Source of the DNA: Nephromyces sp. MM_2019
Taxonomy: Eukaryota > Apicomplexa > Aconoidasida > Nephromycida
Direction of reading: 5' to 3'
Assembly (NCBI GenBank): GCA_015657535.1
Contig: JADHZB010002038.1
Span: forward strand, 83,337-147,336
DNA: 64,000 nucleotides
Shown here: positions 13,001 through 25,300 of the stretch, in pieces
Position numbering within the stretch: position 1 is the first letter of the stretch
Layout of the letters: every line of letters begins with the position of its first letter
Notes under the pieces: model-generated
Told to the model about the DNA's origin: nothing
The model's input: only the letters and a program-made list of their open reading frames with translations
The model's database searches: none
Translations under genes and position numbers: made by a program

Positions 13001-16000
13001 CTATACATATGCTTCTAAGTAACCTAGCCTACTGCAAGGATGTCTAGTGGTACATTGAAGCCTAATAAAGTTGTGATGGTGAGTACTTTGGAATGATTTC
13101 ATTGAGCGAACAGCACTATTAACGCAAAGCAGCATTAAAAAGAGCCAAAAACATCTACTGAATCTGAAGAAATGAATTTCAGCACCAAACTTATGCCTCG
13201 ACGCGCTTCCATGGGCGTAAAATATGTAAAAAAAAATTTGATAGGTTTTCATTTATACAAACTCATGAAATTGAGCACGATGTAGCGGGAAGCATGTAGT
13301 TTATGCGAAACGACGTTAATTTAAGCAAATGTGTGCGCCGCATCAATTATTTGCAAAAATTAGACTCATTTCTGAGGCTCGGCAAAGCTTGCTAGGCCTA
13401 AAAGCATAGGTTCGGCTATGTGATTGTAGCAAGTTGTGATGGCGATGCAAACAATCAGGGAATATCCATGGAGTAGTGAATTGCTAGTCAGGCCGGGAAA
13501 CGAGTCAGTGTTGGTACGAGCGCCGCAGGCTGGGATCGGTTGGTACATTGTTGTTAAGTCGAGGCGCACGCCAGACCGCTCCGACAACTTGATGAGCAGA
13601 CTACAGATGGTGGCAGTATCAAGTTGTTGACAGCGTGTGCGGCCTGAGTAGGGCTTACTACTCCTACGGGTCTCGCCGACACGGGATATCTTGTACCTCC
13701 CCATTTCTCTTTGCTTTTACCTTCCTGTTCAAGAGCGTTCATATGAAAAGGTCTATCGCTAGCTTGTAGCTACTCGGTTGCCAATTACTCTATGGCTAGC
13801 TCTTCTCAAGCTACAAAAGCAGAAATGTTATACCATTATATACTTTGATCTACCGCAGTTTCCACATCTCTTCACTCTTTCCCTTCCATGTTACTTCCTG
13901 CAATCTCACTAATGAGGAATCCGAAAGCAGAATCAAAGTATGACACGGGGGAATGAAAATACGGAGAGAAACTCCCTCATGTTTCAATGATAAGGGATAC
14001 AAACTAAACTTATACTCCTGCTTGTTGTATCTGCGTCTTCCGTGATGAGAAGTGAGAGCGATCGAACTTGGTAAGCCTCAGCCAAACTTTAAATTGAAAT
14101 TTAAAGAGCTGTCGAGGGGGATATACATTGGCTGCAGCTATCTACCTATTGCAACCATGCCAGACAGACTATGTGTTGCATAGGCATTATCATGAGCAGT
14201 GTAACCGAATTGGTTTTTATGGCCTAGTGGAAGGGCTTGTAATATTGACCTATTGCTGTCCATTAGAGTGAGCAGTATTGACGAAATAGACTAAAGTTGC
14301 AGTTCTGCACTGCATGCAAAGCTTCATCTGAATGCACAGCTCTCATTATCTCTAGCCGCGAAAATCCCTCTAAAAATATGAAATATTGTACGAAATTGCA
14401 ACCGCTATTACATGAGTCTGAAATTCATGTTAGCGTCAATTAGTGGGTATTTGAGAGCCAACTAAAATTTTTCCAAGATGCTTGGATGACAAATCGAACT
14501 AAATTTGATTTCACTTACTGTGAAATATGATAGCGTATATTCTGATGGGAGATTCACAGGGTTAGAAGCTTCCCTCCGGAATAAAGCGGTCTAAGTGCTT
14601 GACATCGCTACTAGGTGGTATGAAATTGTGTTCCTTGACGCAATGGATTCATTGTTATATTCGAAAAACTAATTTTGAATACAAATGAATTATGCTCGGC
14701 CAAAACTATCAACTACCATGAAGTGAACACATATAGCCCACGAGCTCGAGGCACGATAAGGAAGACCTCAAAGGGAAACTCGACACAGAATACCAACTTC
14801 AGCAGTTTAAATGTGTTATAGCTCGGTCGATAATTAGGATACTAATCTCAAAATATATTCAGATGTAAGTTCACAGCTGAGCGTGTATGCAGCAATCTTT
14901 TTTTGAGCTCTCGTGAGCTCAAAAACATGCCTGACTTAATCACTCGCGTCCATGGGCTGTTCAGGGTCGATGTAATTCTAAGGTACGTATGACCTGCTGC
15001 GCATTAGCCTCGTACGCTACTAACGCTCAATCCCTGCCTGAAAGGTGACTCCGAACATAAATCAGTGCTACAGGATGGGGCCTCATGCTTTGCTTTGCGT
15101 AGCTATAGCTTGAGACGCAACGCTGGTATCGCAAAATACTCTAACTTCAAGGGTTTGCGAACTATTGACATTTAGAGGGTGCGTTTTTAATTTATATGCC
15201 CTTGATGCACCACTAAAACCTTTTTCTCTAAATGGCAAGCCACTTTTGGCAAACCATTTTGAGGTTGTTGCACGAGAAAACATAGCATGACATGGCATCA
15301 AATTTACACTTCAATGAATAATTTCCCCCTCCGTGTATTTTCTTAAATGCAATTATACGCCTAAGAGTTTAGCTGGAAAATAAAAATCTTCAAGAATAAG
15401 TAACCTGGAGAGATTACTTTCGGTTAAGAATATAATTCATAGCTGTTATGAGCGGGTTGAATGTGTTGCTGCGCAGCATTATTACTAAGCAAAATATCGG
15501 TTCCTTAAATCAAGAACAAGAGAAGGAAGTTCGAGATATTTCCAGCTTTCCCTGCAGCTGTTTGTGCTACCAACGAACTATTTATATTTCGAAAAATAAA
15601 GCGCTGCACTCAAGCTCATGGTAATTAACTGCTTCGCTGCAACGAGTATTAATCAATTATTAGAAGCAAAAAATGATTTTTCGAAAAAATATCCATATGT
15701 TCAGGCTAGCTCTAGTAATTTTACGCCCTACGGGTGCTAATTTCACGAAGCAAAATCAAAAGTTATAACTTCCTACTACTTCTAGGGGCCCCATGGTTGC
15801 AACTTTTTAGCAGGTAGAATCCTATGAATGATTCAAATTATGTCGCGGAATCGTATTTATGATTGAAAATCAGCAATTGAGATGTTTTACTGCGGATGTT
15901 CATTAGCTAGCTTCACTATTACTGAAAAGACTCCGCTTGGCTGTACAATTGATGACAGTTCATTCGTTGAGGGGAGCCCTGTAATAGCACTTACACAACT

Positions 16001-17704
16001 AGGGAACAAAGTGGAGTAAATCTTGGATACCTAGACGCAACAGCATTTCGAGCTGAATTGCAGCGCAGACCACTTTTTTTGCTAGGTTACAGGGCCTCGT
16101 TTTGCCATTTTATTAAAAATTTTAGGCGCTGCGGTTTGCTCCTTGGTACATAGGCAAGGCTCTGTCAAGACCTTAGCGATTCTAGTACTTCGGCATGTAT
16201 ATAGCCAGAGGTTGTAGCAGCATATGAAGCTAATTTTAAGTTTGAAATGTAGGATTGCAAGGTTGATCCTTAAATGGTATTACCAAAAATTCTTTAGGAT
16301 ATGTGCCATCATAAAGTCGTATTAACATATCCGGTGCTAAGATGATTAAGCTCATGTATAACATGTTTAGGTAGAAGTGACTAGGAAGATACGAAACGAA
16401 AAACTAGTTTGTACAATTATGAGTTTGAGCGCACCAGCTGATTTCCGATCAGCTAAAATACTTTCAAAATAGTCTCTCGACAGTTATGTTTTGCAAGTAT
16501 CAACGCGCGTTCACCTCAACGAGCAATCCAGTTTTTGTTTTATTCATTTGCATTAATGACTGAGATTCTTCACGTTATCAAAAAAAGTTATTTAAGATCG
16601 CGAACTTCAGCACGCATCTTAAGCACAGCAGGATAAAAAGGATTGTTTATTGTACTGTGTTTTTATGGTATGCCGTGGCAACGGGTAAAAAACTTGAGAT
16701 ATCACTAAAAGTAAATGCAGGGAGATTAAATCGTAGCAGCAAACGCTGGAACGCTTCACTATTCAAAAAATATAAGTATTCAAAGCCTTAACAATATAAA
16801 GATTGCACCTCCAATTTCATTATTAGTCCTTTAAGTTGGATTATAATGTATGCAACAGGCACATGAATAATTCTTGAACGAAGACCACTCCATTGTCTGC
16901 AGGCGAGAGCCGAATCGGGTCGCATATTCTGCTATTCAAAAAATCGCCAAAAAAATTCAGTTTAAATATGAAATATATACCCATTGTCACATCAGTGTTA
17001 TATTTGCAGCGACGTAAGTAACTCGAAGAATACTTGCACAGGTCAAAAAGAAAAAATGCCAGCTGCCTGAAAACGAATAAAAGCCATTATGAAATTTTTC
17101 TTTTGTCGAAGACATCACTCGAAAGTCTTCCACACGGTTTGCTCTAAATGCAGTCCTATTTTGGTTTATGCAGCAATCTAGTATAAGCAATTTGCTACAT
17201 TTCATTGGGGTATTAAAATATAAGAGGGTATGAAGACTTCTCTCCAGCTAAACTACAAAAAAAGGAATGCAAGACCCCTAAATAAAGCGCAATAGAATAT
17301 ACGTTTTGCACCCACTATATTGCCAAACCGTGTTAACAAAGCATTTTAAGATATAGTAATAGTACAAACTGGTTATAATTTATATGAGGTTTCTTTAGAA
17401 GCTTTACCATAGGATTAATTTATCGATTATATGTGTAACAACTATCTTGGGTGCAGCTTTGTATGTTCGTAGGCATGCAATCGCATGATCACCGGTGTCT
17501 TTGGACCAATCCCTGGGAAATCCAGGTACATAGCTTCGACGTGTGCCTCTGAAATCGTTACAGCTGCCGCTTCCTCCTCAAATCGTTGTGCCTTAAGTTT
17601 CAGTTAGCAAGGTAAGCGTTTGAGCCACTGCCATCTCTTAAATAAGCGCATTTGACTCTGCTACTCCGAGGAAATACGCAGTATACAAAACTATCTGCAA
17701 CACG
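10100..17704. other. Long region without a supported gene
   Basis: About 7.6 kb with only short, unrelated frames on both strands. GC is locally higher at 11.0-13.8 kb. Three small inverted repeats (11285-11312, 12169-12197, 14900-14925) are described as findings. I see no exon chain, tRNA or rRNA. Confidence 0.45.
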
Positions 17705-20579
17705 ATGATGACCTCTAAACTCTGCAAGGCGCTAGAGACAAGCGACTTGAAACTAGTGAGGGAGATGCTACAAGCAGGAGCTAATCCTAATTTTTGTCTC
17801 CCAGATCGACACAATTGGTACCCGTTACACTTTGGTGTAGTAAGTGGCAATAGCGAAGGTGTTGTGTCCCTGATTCGGGTAAGTGAAGACAATAAGTTCA
17901 AATGTATACCCCATGCGAAGGACTTGTTTTTTCTGTTGGAAATGATGCGACAATTCTTTCTACCGTGAACTTCCTGTCCACGACATTCATCCCAAGTCTG
18001 TACTTGACTATACAACCCTTCTTAAACCTTTCCAGCACGGAGCTTGGCCGGAAGTGTATGAAACTGGACATGGATGGAACCCCCTAATGCTTGCTGCGTA
18101 GGTGTATTAAGCAAAACTTACTATTCAGCCCAGCGTAATTAAATATTTTATAACTACTAATGATGTCTACTTTATTTGCAGCGTGCAGCTGCGCCGTGAT
18201 CCAGTTTTCATTTGTATCATGAAAGAGTTGCTTCGCGCGGGGGCCGACGTTCACGCCGTAGACCATGTAAGATTGGTAGCAGTAATGTCATCCCTTAAAC
18301 AACTTTTCGTGAATGCCGTCTGGCTTATACTGACCTGCAACCTCACTATCTCGAACTTCTATACCAAATGAAAAATTAATTTTCAGAATGGAAATACGGT
18401 GATACATATATGTGCCGCCATCGGATCAGCAGACATGCTGGAGTTTATGGTAAAGCAGCATGATGCAGACCCATTTTCCCCAGGATGGGGATTTCTTAGT
18501 CCGTTGCATTATGCATGCGAGTGTGGATACCTCGATGCAGCCAGGTTGCTCGTTGAGCTGGGTGCAGATGTTAATGCGATTGACGCGTGCGGGTGGACTC
18601 CGCTGCACTGGGCTAACGCGAGAGGAAAGGCGCCTTTGTGCCTTTTCCTGCTCTCCCAGGGAGCTGTACAATCGGTACAAGATTCTGAGTCAAAGTTACT
18701 TTACAACTGCAAAGTCCTCTTTTTGTTGCCAACTCTATATACATGTGCCTTCCCAATATAGTGTTGCTATTCCACTAATTTTACATGACTTAATAAACTT
18801 TTTAATGGTATCAGCGCTCAGCATTACCGCTAGATGTTGCTTCTAAGAAGTTTCAGCATAACTTAGTTGCCACCTTAATCGAAGGTAAGGTTATTCGACA
18901 TTGAAGTGTATTACAAAGTCTCGTATGAGCATTTTTAAGCTGTTCCTACTCTCGGAGATTCTCTTTAGGAATAAACACAGACAATGAGGCGGTGACAGAA
19001 TACAATGTAACAAAACTTTCGGGGCGACATTCCTTACCCGGCACGCACTGCATTTCGCCGGGTGACGAATTTGGCACCAGCGAAGGAAAAGTTGACGTTT
19101 CGCTCTCTGTTTTTAAGGCTAATTTCGGTTACTCAGAAGGGTGTCTGGACACGATATCTGTTGATGACAGACTTCCTTTGGGATCCCAATATAAAAGTTC
19201 CTCAAAATGGGCTTGTGGCTTAACGCCAAAAAAGCTAGCAAGAATACAGCTGCTTTTTGTAGCATTCGTTACTTTGCTCTGTATTGCTATATCTGCAATC
19301 GATCATTTAGCTCGAGCTATAGTTTTAATCAACCTTAGTCAAGCTTCGAAGCTCAGCTGGGGTACCACGCTTTTCCTTTATTTTGTCTCAGCCGCCGTTC
19401 TGCAAGGAATGGCCTTCCCGCATACCTTCAATCTTGCATTTCATTACCTAGAGGTGAGTCATACACGCAGCTACTATATGCGCTCAATAGTGGCTTAAAC
19501 CACTAGAAACTTACTTTTGTTTTTAGCATCCTACGAGCACTCTTGAACATAGCCAAGATATGCTTTCAAGATGCAACACGGGCTGCCGATGCCGAAAGCC
19601 AGGAATGAAGGCTACCAGAGGAGCAAACACAATGTGGAGTTACAAAATAAAAGAGCACATAGAAATATTAGTGAGCTGCTCTGTGGTATCGGCATGGTAC
19701 CTCCTGCGTCTATTTTGTGGCTTTTCTCTGCTGTGCATTTGGTGTGTAACCACGTACATTGGAATCACCCTTACCAAGCTTTTCTTATGTTTCCCAGTGC
19801 TATTGAGATATTTCACAGCTTGTACCACCGCCTTCACTACTACTCCATTGAACGTTCTACCCGGCCTACCTGAACTAATTTCTGCCTTTGAGAACAATGT
19901 ATCCACCAAGAATGTTAGTGAAAATACTCTGCATAACTTGCAGTACCCTTTTCCTCTGCCAAATATTCTGTACGTCATTTTTTTCGCAAATATACACTTT
20001 GTCTGCCGGCTTAGCCGTAATTGGTACATTTCTATTGTTAACTATTTCGGAGAAAGAAATCATCCAGAAGACTTATTCGCGCCTCTGAGTAGCCTGGACG
20101 TTAAGGGAAGCCAAGTAGACAAGGAATGCAAACTTAATGAAAAATGCGGGAAATTACACAGTGGGGCGGTATGCCATACAACATTCAGCGGGGAGGTTGT
20201 GATAGATAATGCACACAGGGCCGAGTCCAGCAGTGCAGAAGACAGTTGTGATTGTGAGAACGCAGGGTCTATCGAACCAGTAGGTGCGTTAGGTGGTGAA
20301 GTCCTTGCAGGTTTCGAGGTCCTGAGTAGTCACTCAATTGCTTGTGATTTTGGAGTTGTCTCAACCGAAGGGAGCGGTGGTGCTACATCATTCCTTAGCT
20401 GTCATCGAAATAGGCAACAAGGGGACCTGCCTAGACACTTTTCATCCCAAGATAAGCCCTGCAACTCAAGCCATCGCAATATGCAGAGCATCACAGAAGG
20501 TAATATTGCGCATGTAGCTGTTGTGACTGGTAATTACCTAAATGCCCCAATTGAACGACTTGTTAGCAACCATGCTTAG
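17705..20579 (+). CDS. Ankyrin-repeat polytopic membrane protein
   Basis: Seven exons: 17705-17878, 18036-18097, 18182-18266, 18387-18674, 18815-18884, 18969-19453, 19527-20579; 738 residues, all junction phases consistent. Residues 1 to about 225 form ankyrin repeats, seen as LVREMLQAGANPNF, WNPLMLAA, MKELLRAGADVHAVDHNGN, SPLHYACECGYLDAARLL and ELGADVNAIDACGWTPLHWA, ending with ALPLDVA. Hydrophobic segments follow at about 319-337, 358-376, 434-464, 465-485 and 531-551. A short Cys/basic stretch (CNTGCRCRKPG, residues 404-414) lies between the second and third. The tail is long and polar. The order ankyrin repeats, two membrane spans, Cys-rich cytosolic loop, further spans is that of ANK-DHHC palmitoyltransferases, but no DHHC motif is present in any frame I checked. 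Function is therefore left open. ATG 17705 is directly followed by repeat-like sequence and is a reasonable start. Confidence 0.72.
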
Positions 20580-20808
20580 AAATGCAAGCTATTGCGGGTA
20601 CTTTTCCAAGCATCTTGTTAACTCAACAGCTGCAGATGCATTTTGCATTAGCCGTAAAATGGAAAAGCGGACGTCGGTGTTTTCAGTGTGCCCTTCCTAG
20701 TGTATAATTTCGAAACATGTACGGCACCGGATGCATAAGTAGTAGTTATATCGTATTAGAATAAACAAGCAGTGCTGTAACTTTTAGTTTGCAGGAAAAT
20801 TATGAACA

Positions 20809-22319
20809 ATGCCGGGGAGAACAAAAAAAAGTGCCGCCATTCATATTCCGGGGTCATTTAAAATTCCAGCAGGTTCCACTGAAAGCCTCATGACCGCCGA
20901 GTACTTACTCTACGAGTGGTTCCATGGAATGCTTCAATGCCGATATAATGAGCTGCTGACAGCCTGGGAACAAATTCTAGATGGCTCTGATGACATAGAT
21001 GCAGGTGGCTATGTGCATATGGTAACGAGTAAAACGATGCATTTAGCTATATACATGTACATAAGGTGATTTTGTATGCATATCGAGAGCTATGTGTCAA
21101 GCAAGCAATGGGTGACCTGTGGTTGTCGCACCGCAGCCTAATTTTGAAAGCTTTATGTAATAGATTAACACAGCTAAATAATAGCCTGAGACGCGACATT
21201 TACAGATGAGGTACCACCGGAAGATTTAATATCCATTGAACCTCTTTCTTGCTTTGATGATCTCTCGTGCGCAATAAGTAACCACGGCGAAGACCGCTCA
21301 CCAAATAACCTTCGAGTATTTCTCCAAAACAGGGCGCCGCGTTTGCTTGCCTTGTTACCCGAAAGAAGACAGTATATGTCGATGAAATATATGGATATTG
21401 TAGAGAAAGACGAAGAGGTTGGTTATTAAGGTTCGAACGCAATATGCAGACATCGGTCTAACGTGAAGTAAATTATCGTGTATATGAACAGACCGGCTAT
21501 CTACTTTGGAAGAAGGAATTCTGGAGACTGCTACATTATTGGAGTGTGCAAACGCCCTTCGATCTGCTGAACTGTCATAGCACTCTGGGGGATATAGCAG
21601 TCGAGCAGCAGTCCAGCAGCCGTATCAACCATACCTCTCATTCGACCATGCAGACCATACCCCAGTCTTCGAGAGAGATGGTCATTACAAAGGCATCGGA
21701 GACTGGCATTGAAAAGACAACACTATCAAGCCAATCCTCCGATAATAATATCAACAGTGAACTAAATGAGACATTAACGGGCCATAACTCTTTATACAAA
21801 ATATCGATGCATGCGCGCTGGCCCAGTATCGTCGAAATGCCAAACATTGTATCTGATTCCACCAGTCAATGTTCTGGAATGCATGAAAGTCTTATCACCG
21901 TTGGAAACAAAACTAGTTCAGAGCTAGATCCACCAGCGTCAAGAAAGCTAGCACGGTGCTTAGCTTCAGGAATCTGCTCCAACATTTTCATTGTGAGCAT
22001 CACGTCAGAATGCGTTCTAGGTAGTTTATTCTTTGTGGCCTATTTTGCTGTATGCGCTGGATACGGAGGACTTAGGGGTTTAAGTATTCCAGCCGCAGTG
22101 TCAGCCGCCGGGTCATGCGTAAACATTCGAGATTTGCTAAATTTATACACACCTAGTACTTTACTTATACCAAGAGATTGCTTTAACGAGACTACACAAA
22201 ATGAGAGACTATCTTTGAGCATTGTATTAGCATGTTTTTTGGCTGCCCTAAATTTTTTATACTCATGCTTTATACTTTTTTCAAGAACTCATGAAGCGTA
22301 TTACTGTTGTTTTAACTAG
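20809..22319 (+). CDS. Membrane protein of unknown family
   Basis: Model of three exons: 20809-21004, 21206-21417, 21492-22319; 411 residues. The first intron joins GCAG|GTGGCT to TTTACAG in phase 1. The second (74 nt) joins GAG|GTTGGT to GAACAG in phase 0 and has a branch-point-like CTAAC about 30 nt before its acceptor. Without the second intron, exon 2 stops at 21429. The N-terminal third is soluble (EYLLYEWFHGMLQ; NNLRVFLQNRAPRLLALLPE). A Trp-rich stretch WKKEFWRLLHYWSVQTPFD follows, then a Ser/Thr-rich linker and two hydrophobic segments near residues 300-330 and 376-400, with an NET glycosylation-type site between them. It lies 229 bp after the ankyrin gene on the same strand, so I cannot exclude a single transcription unit. 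No family is recognised. Confidence 0.5.
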
Positions 22320-25300
22320 TTGGCATCGCATCGTAACGAACGTAGCACTTTGATGTTTTTATTAACTAAAATTAAAGCGGGAAGTTGGCCGTCTTAGAGC
22401 TATCGGAATTTCTTCTAATCTACAAATTTAAGCTTTATTTTGAAACTGGGTAACTATGATGCAGCAGAGATAACTGAATTAACATCAATTGATTAATAAT
22501 GTACTTGCTAAATGAATTGAAGTATAATTATCAACTTGCACAAGTTAGCTTCATTGTTTCTTGCCTTTTTGCTTAACTACTGTCTATGGTTGATAAAATT
22601 GCTCGCTTCGATATGTTTCGATAAGGCTCATTTGTAACCATGCAATGGTTAAAAGCTTTACTTCATTTCTTACCTTTCACTGAGTATTACGATATTAAAA
22701 CAATAAGTTGACTGCGCCAAAACACATTATAAAGAAAAAATGTGCGGAAGTGTTGTTGAAATATTGCCGCGCTTACTCAAAAATATTTTTGCGGCTAAGG
22801 ATCATATAGCCTAATTTTATAGTTAGAGTTTGTTCATGCTGTTGCTAAACATAACTGGGGAGGATGCTTTGAACATGTAAGTTTCACCTTTCCTTGTGCA
22901 TAAGATTGAAGTGCTAAAAAAATTGTGTTACTACGATTAGCGGCAAGAAGGCATGCAAACCTGAAGCATACTTTGGTTGATAATCTTAAAAAAAAAAATC
23001 GCAAATTTTTAGGAATATTATCTGTACTGATCTTACCATGCAGGTTTTGAGGGCATGCCCAATTGCAGTATGGTTAACGCATGCTGTACCAGCATTACAT
23101 TTATAACCTTTCGAAGGCATGGAAGTATATTCTTTGCGTGCTGCACGTGAAAGGGTAGCTAAGTTTTGTATAATGCACACTAAATAAGGTATTTTAGTAG
23201 CATTCCAAAGAAGCATCAAAGTAATTACGCCACGATTTTTAAGTATATAAACTGCTCAAATTTACACCTTTTTTTAACTTAAATATGAAATAATAAGTTT
23301 AGCGTTTTATCCTTGAAGTATTATACCAGCTTGAAATTTTTGCATTATCTCAAAAACCGTGATATACTTGATTTTCGCTACTAAAGGCCTGCGAGTTTAA
23401 GCACCTATGAAAAGCTTAAAAGCAACGGCACCGGAAAAGCATCATATACGATAAAATATTGAGCCTTCTAGTTTATTAAATGGCTTTTTCTGACTATCGA
23501 TTAAACGCAAAATTCCTGTAAATATATCGCATATATATCTGTCAAGTAAAATGAAATATATAGGTATACATGCTGAAGCAGAGCGCAATGTTGTGGTGCT
23601 AGTTTTTTAGCTATAAACCAAAAAGTTGGCTTCAAAGCATCTCAGGTTGTTACATAGCGATCATTCTGGGTTTTTTCTTGTTCAAAATGCTGGAAGAATT
23701 GCTTCTGAACAGGCGTCGGATATCGCGCAGCCAAAATACCCTCAAACTCTTAAGAATAATGCAATTGATGTTTAAAGGCTAATAACAGCGCTGCAACTGC
23801 AAATAACATGAAGCATAGCACTAGACAAAAAATGAGAGCTGCACTACAACAGCATTTACCTATAAATCATAAGTGATAAAGCAATAGACTTGGAGACTTG
23901 ATGTTTTCGCTAGCCAAAATAGCATAGATCAAATGCCACTTCCTGCAACTTTTGGTTTATATAATATTTGTTTGTAGAATTAGCATCTTACCATCTTTAC
24001 CTCAGAATATATGCTTCAAGCGTGCAACGCACACTCAGATCGTGCCTTGTCACACATGTGATAAAACATAACTTATAATATAATATACCCAAAAGATAAT
24101 TTTTGCTGTATCCGAAGACTTAAAATCCGTAACTTCAACCTTTTCATGTAATGAGTAGACCTTTAAACTTCATTAATATTGCTAGCCTGGCAACAACTCA
24201 ACCTATTGTACTTCGTAGTAGAAAAAATTTCAGGATATTTTTTCGTGACCCTTAGCAATAGAATGTATCACAGCAATCTTTACGATAATCTGGGGCTAAA
24301 ATATTTGAGAAAACATTTGTAAGGTTTAGGGAATATTAGTTAAGTGGGCAAGCGTAGGGCGTGCATCCTGGGAAAAAATAGATACATTGCGGAGCTCATT
24401 ATAAATGCTTGCATTTTAAGCAATGAAAAATTATTCAAGAGAAACAGCTCAAATGCAATGCAACCATGAAATATTTTTTTGCCCTAATCATAATATGGAT
24501 AAGCTGCAACCGTTGCTAAAGTGGTGACCTGCGTCTACATGCTCATATTTTATTAGCTGAAAATTTTATTTTTAATCAGTAAAATAGTTAACTCAAAATA
24601 AAAAAGTAGATGCTTTATTGGCCACTACGCGATATTGCCCTCCATCTCTGACTATCCCAGTGGTAATACTTCCGCGGTGCAGCACATGAATGTTTTTATC
24701 TTAACAACGAATAATAGCATCAAAACGAGTAGGAAATTAACATTTTTTAAATGCATACAGCATTCAATGCTGTTATATTTACTTTATAGTTTTTGGAAGG
24801 CGCAGCTTCAATAACAGGCGCAAACACTTTTGTTTCTTTATTCAGGAGTGTGGTAATTTTTTCTAAAATAAGCTTTCAGCATTGTGAATTTTACCATGCC
24901 TCCTACCACTTTTAAGGTCAATCCTTACTCTTACAGCATGAATATATGAAATAACTATGCTGCATAGCGTTATTTTTCTAACAGACTTTCCTGAGCTTGT
25001 TTGAAAGGAATGTTTAAGCCGTTATAGGCCTTTAAAACGCGATGTGGGGAAAGTATGCGCTAGTTCAGTGAAAAAGCTTCAAGTTGTTTTTCAACGTTAA
25101 AATTTGTACCAAAAAAAGCATATCCGGTATATATAATTTGACAGGTTACAGAGTGCATATACTTCAATTTATCCATCTTATCTACATTACCCTGGATCTA
25201 CAACAGAGTAACTTAGAGAGATCTCAAAGCTTCTTTATCAAAAGTGCTCAACAATGATTTGTATTAAAATCACTGCATAGCCCAGTAAACTTATAACACG

